From the NCBI GenBank assembly GCA_011526565.1, contig WYBL01000151.1, positions 124,001 through 188,000 on the forward strand: DNA of 64,000 nt. Reading direction: 5' to 3'. Below the pieces are notes generated by a model. The model was not told where the DNA came from. It searched no databases and worked only from the letters and a program-made list of their open reading frames with translations. Origin of the DNA: Acidobacteriota bacterium (GTDB lineage Bacteria; Acidobacteriota; Vicinamibacteria; Fen-336). Every line of letters starts with the position of its first letter. Within the stretch, counting starts at the first letter, position 1. This document shows, piece by piece, positions 63,003 to 64,000 of the stretch. The translations under genes were made by a program, and so were the position numbers.

Positions 63003-64000
63003 ATGGCCCTCCTTTCCGACCAAGCCTGGAAAGCCAAATACGACTCGGACGGCGCCAGCCTGCTCCGCGAGTTCTACGAGCCAGCCCTGTCGGCCGCAGT
63101 GCGGTATGACCGAACCACCGGGTACTTCTCCGCGGGCGTGCTGACGCTCGCCTCGCGAGGGGTCGAGGCGTTGGCCCGGGCCGGTGGGCGCATGAGGCTC
63201 GTCGTCGGCTGCACGCTGAGCCAGGCCGAGGCCGACGCCATCGCGCGCGGCGAGAGCCTGAAGGACCGGGTCGAGGCCCAGCTCGGTGCGATGCCGCTCG
63301 CGCCCGGTTCCTCCAGGGAGGAGGCGGCGCTCGAACTGTTGAGCTACATGATCGCCCGGGGGTACTTGGAGGTCCGGGTCGCGATCCCGTGCGACGGGGC
63401 CCGACGGCCCGTGGCGAGCCAGGGGCTGTTCCACGAAAAGGCCGGGATCATCGAAGACAAGACGGGCGATCGGCTGGCGTTCAACGGCAGCGTCAACGAG
63501 ACACCCCAGGGCTGGGCCGGCAACTGGGAGAGCTTCCACGCGTTTACGTCGTGGACGGGGGAGGATGGCCGGCGCCGGGTCGACGCGGAGGAAGACAGCT
63601 TCGCCCGGCTGTGGGCGAACAAGGCGCGCCACTGCGTGGTCATCGACGTCCCGACTGCGGTGCGCGAGGACCTTCTGAAGTTCCTCCCGCCAGACGACCA
63701 GGCGCCGAGGCGCCTCCTCGCTGGGGTCGAGCCCCTGGCCCCTTCCGAGCCGCCTTCGCCGCCGGAGCCGTCGGGGAAGGCCGCCCTGCCTGCGGCACCC
63801 CGGGTCGACACCCGGCGGCTGGTGTGGGGCCTCATCCAGAACGCCACGCAGTTCCACGGTGGGGAACTGGTAGGCGAGGCCGGGTCCGTGGTCACGCCCT
63901 GGCCGCACCAGATCCGGGCGTTCGAGCGGGTCTACGGCTCGTGGCCGCCACGGTTGCTGATCGCTGACGAGGTCGGGCTGGGAAAGACCATCGAGGCCGG
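63003..64000 (+). CDS. PLD-domain / SNF2 helicase, N-terminal part (runs off window)
   Basis: The 332 visible codons start at ATG 63003. Residues about 20-210 form a phospholipase D-like nuclease domain with an HxK motif at His144 (FHEKAGIIEDKTG, then AFNGSVNET). A Pro-rich linker follows (about 240-265). At the edge begins the SNF2 helicase: WPHQIRAFERVYGSWPPRLLIADEVGLGKTIEAG with Lys328. This architecture matches the PLD-SNF2 helicases of DISARM-related loci (DrmD-like). Together with the DUF1156 and DUF499 genes it completes the recognisable core. Confidence 0.85.
   Translation, partial: MALLSDQAWKAKYDSDGASLLREFYEPALSAAVRYDRTTGYFSAGVLTLASRGVEALARAGGRMRLVVGCTLSQAEADAIARGESLKDRVEAQLGAMPLAPGSSREEAALELLSYMIARGYLEVRVAIPCDGARRPVASQGLFHEKAGIIEDKTGDRLAFNGSVNETPQGWAGNWESFHAFTSWTGEDGRRRVDAEEDSFARLWANKARHCVVIDVPTAVREDLLKFLPPDDQAPRRLLAGVEPLAPSEPPSPPEPSGKAALPAAPRVDTRRLVWGLIQNATQFHGGELVGEAGSVVTPWPHQIRAFERVYGSWPPRLLIADEVGLGKTIEA

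Noticed and set aside
49463..64000. Classical DISARM
   Set aside because: No DrmA, DrmB (DUF1998) or 5mC methyltransferase seen within the window; only DrmD-like helicase and adenine methyltransferase resemble it. The right flank could change this.

Overview
This is a very GC-rich chromosomal window with many GTG and TTG starts and many 4-base ATGA or GTGA overlaps. -10-like hexamers (TATAAT, TACAAT) often sit just upstream of start codons. The gene content (PLBD/C45-like secreted hydrolase, GAF-rich histidine kinase, dodecin, serA-icd, orphan regulators) would fit an Acidobacteriota-like or other deep-branching high-GC environmental bacterium. That placement is inference; no rRNA or other phylogenetic marker is present. 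I saw no tRNA, rRNA, IS element or CRISPR array.

Layout. 1-8.3 kb: tail of a Fic protein, a secreted acyl-hydrolase/peptidase-like protein, a decayed and an intact copy of a small coiled-coil gene, a sigma-region-4 miniprotein, a HicAB toxin-antitoxin pair, a VWA protein and an unknown. 8.3-24.4 kb: first defence island. A 20-bp tandem repeat and a good promoter precede a Doc/Fic gene and then five tightly spaced or overlapping genes: N6-adenine methyltransferase, type I-like specificity subunit, NERD/double-kinase/P-loop giant, a conserved unknown, and a HerA-like ATPase carrying a PD-(D/E)xK-like motif. This matches a compact form of the Methylation-Associated Defense System (MADS: mad2, mad5, mad6, mad7, mad8). 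I see no mad1, mad3 or mad4; a Doc/Fic gene stands at the front.

24.6-46.8 kb: mostly chromosomal genes. They include a sigma-like/unknown/Lon-like operon, an SDR oxidoreductase, a DUF4160/DUF2442 pair, a multi-GAF histidine kinase, an acetyltransferase, a TPR protein, recG, dodecin, rsmD-coaD and serA-icd ending in a good terminator.

46.9-64.0 kb: second defence island, running off the right edge. Three minus-strand genes (an active-looking Ser/Thr kinase and two unknowns) lie next to a plus-strand array: DUF499 ATPase, a small partner, an AAA+ ATPase with a subtilisin-like S8 peptidase, a DUF1156 adenine methyltransferase, a HEPN-like/ParA-like/P-loop ATPase trio, and a PLD-nuclease/SNF2 helicase. 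DUF499, DUF1156 and the SNF2/PLD helicase form a DISARM-related modification-based core. The AAA+/S8 pair and the HEPN/ParA/P-loop trio look like modules inserted into that core. Codon third positions in both islands are visibly less G/C-saturated than in the central block, which suggests horizontal acquisition.

The best candidates for something undescribed are the composite DUF499-S8-DUF1156-HEPN-ParA-SNF2 array, the compact Doc-led MADS, and the sigma-like/Lon-like operon.
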